6,139 bases of DNA, taken from RGIG5579 sp045602025. Lineage in GTDB: Bacteria > Bacillota > Clostridia > Oscillospirales > SIG627. The translations under genes and the position numbers were made by a program. The number at the start of each line of letters is the position of its first letter. Within the stretch, counting starts at the first letter, position 1. The stretch covers positions 1 through 6,139 of the forward strand of contig JAZSAT010000014.1 of the NCBI GenBank assembly GCA_045602025.1, read 5' to 3'. A model generated the notes under the pieces. It saw only the letters and a list, made by a program, of their open reading frames with translations. It was not told the origin of the DNA and did no database searches. Positions 6,010 through 6,139 of the stretch are shown in pieces.

Positions 6010-6139
6010 GGATCTTCAGCTTATCGTCGCTGAAACACGCGCTGATGCTGAAAAGATGAATGCTATCTTTGCCGAGAAGACCGTTAGGGTAATAGACGGT
6101 AGGACCGTTCTTTACGGCGGTAGGACCGGTGAGCCCTTT
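6010..6139 (+). other. rpoB-like fragment in reverse orientation; probable chimeric join
   Basis: From about 6010 the plus strand reads open to the window edge (43 codons from 6011), beginning DLQLIVAETRADAEKMNAIF and ending DGRTVLYGGRTGEPF. The last 15 codons (6095-6139) match the RpoB motif DGKTVLYDGRTGEPF encoded on the minus strand at 5811-5767: 41 of 45 bases are identical, with K-to-R and D-to-G changes. The beginning also loosely resembles the RpoB stretch DIQDLLVEA, so the whole piece may be a divergent RpoB segment with an extra 15 or so residues. I do not recognise residues 9-27. An essential gene interrupted by its own inverted piece is unlikely to be real biology. A contig-end assembly or library chimera between rpoB sequences is the simplest reading; a rearranged partial rpoB copy is the alternative. 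Confidence 0.55.

Noticed and set aside
6010..6139. Diversity-generating retroelement variable or template repeat
   Set aside because: There are only four A-to-G differences over 45 bases, with no reverse transcriptase, accessory gene or C-type lectin target in view, and the copy lies at a suspected chimeric end. It is kept as a finding to check, not annotated.
1..6139. CRISPR array, insertion sequence, tRNA, rRNA or phage genes
   Set aside because: No spaced repeats, transposase motifs, terminal inverted repeats or tRNA-like cloverleaf were seen. Almost all of the window is accounted for by the five housekeeping genes.

Overview
The window is ordinary bacterial housekeeping DNA: the end of the rpoBC transcription operon running into the str operon. 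Every confident gene lies on the minus strand. In transcription order, from high to low coordinates, they are the C-terminal part of rpoB, complete rpoC, complete rpsL (S12), complete rpsG (S7) and the N-terminal part of fusA (EF-G). The order rpoB-rpoC-rpsL-rpsG-fusA, the strong AAGGAGG-type ribosome binding sites, the long S12 variant and the RpoB/RpoC sequences (RpoC of 1188 residues with a Gram-positive-like layout) point to a Firmicute. My best guess is a class Clostridia gut-type anaerobe near Ruminococcaceae/Oscillospiraceae, of roughly balanced GC. The lineage is inference from remembered family sequences, not a search.

Layout: 1-350 fusA start (minus, cut by the window edge); 351-422 AT-rich spacer; 423-893 rpsG, with a GTG start behind a strong ribosome binding site; 894-1027 spacer with a consensus TATAAT box and a small hairpin; 1028-1447 rpsL; 1448-1597 spacer with a long GAAA-capped hairpin followed by a candidate promoter for the str operon; 1598-5164 rpoC; 17-nt spacer; 5182 to about 6009 rpoB C-terminal part. 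No gene-free stretch exceeds 150 bases.

Functionally the genes supply the two large catalytic subunits of RNA polymerase and three parts of the decoding and translocation machinery. The hairpin and candidate promoter between rpoC and rpsL suggest that the two halves can be expressed partly independently.

The one truly odd place is the right edge. At about 6010 the minus-strand rpoB homology stops inside a normally conserved stretch and an in-frame TGA follows. The remaining 130 bases read open on the PLUS strand and end in a near-copy (41/45 bases) of an rpoB segment lying 280 bases away in the opposite orientation. All four differences are A to G. The likeliest explanation is a chimeric join at a contig end, with a rearranged or foreign rpoB fragment as the alternative. 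I see no undescribed defence, mobile or RNA system in this window.
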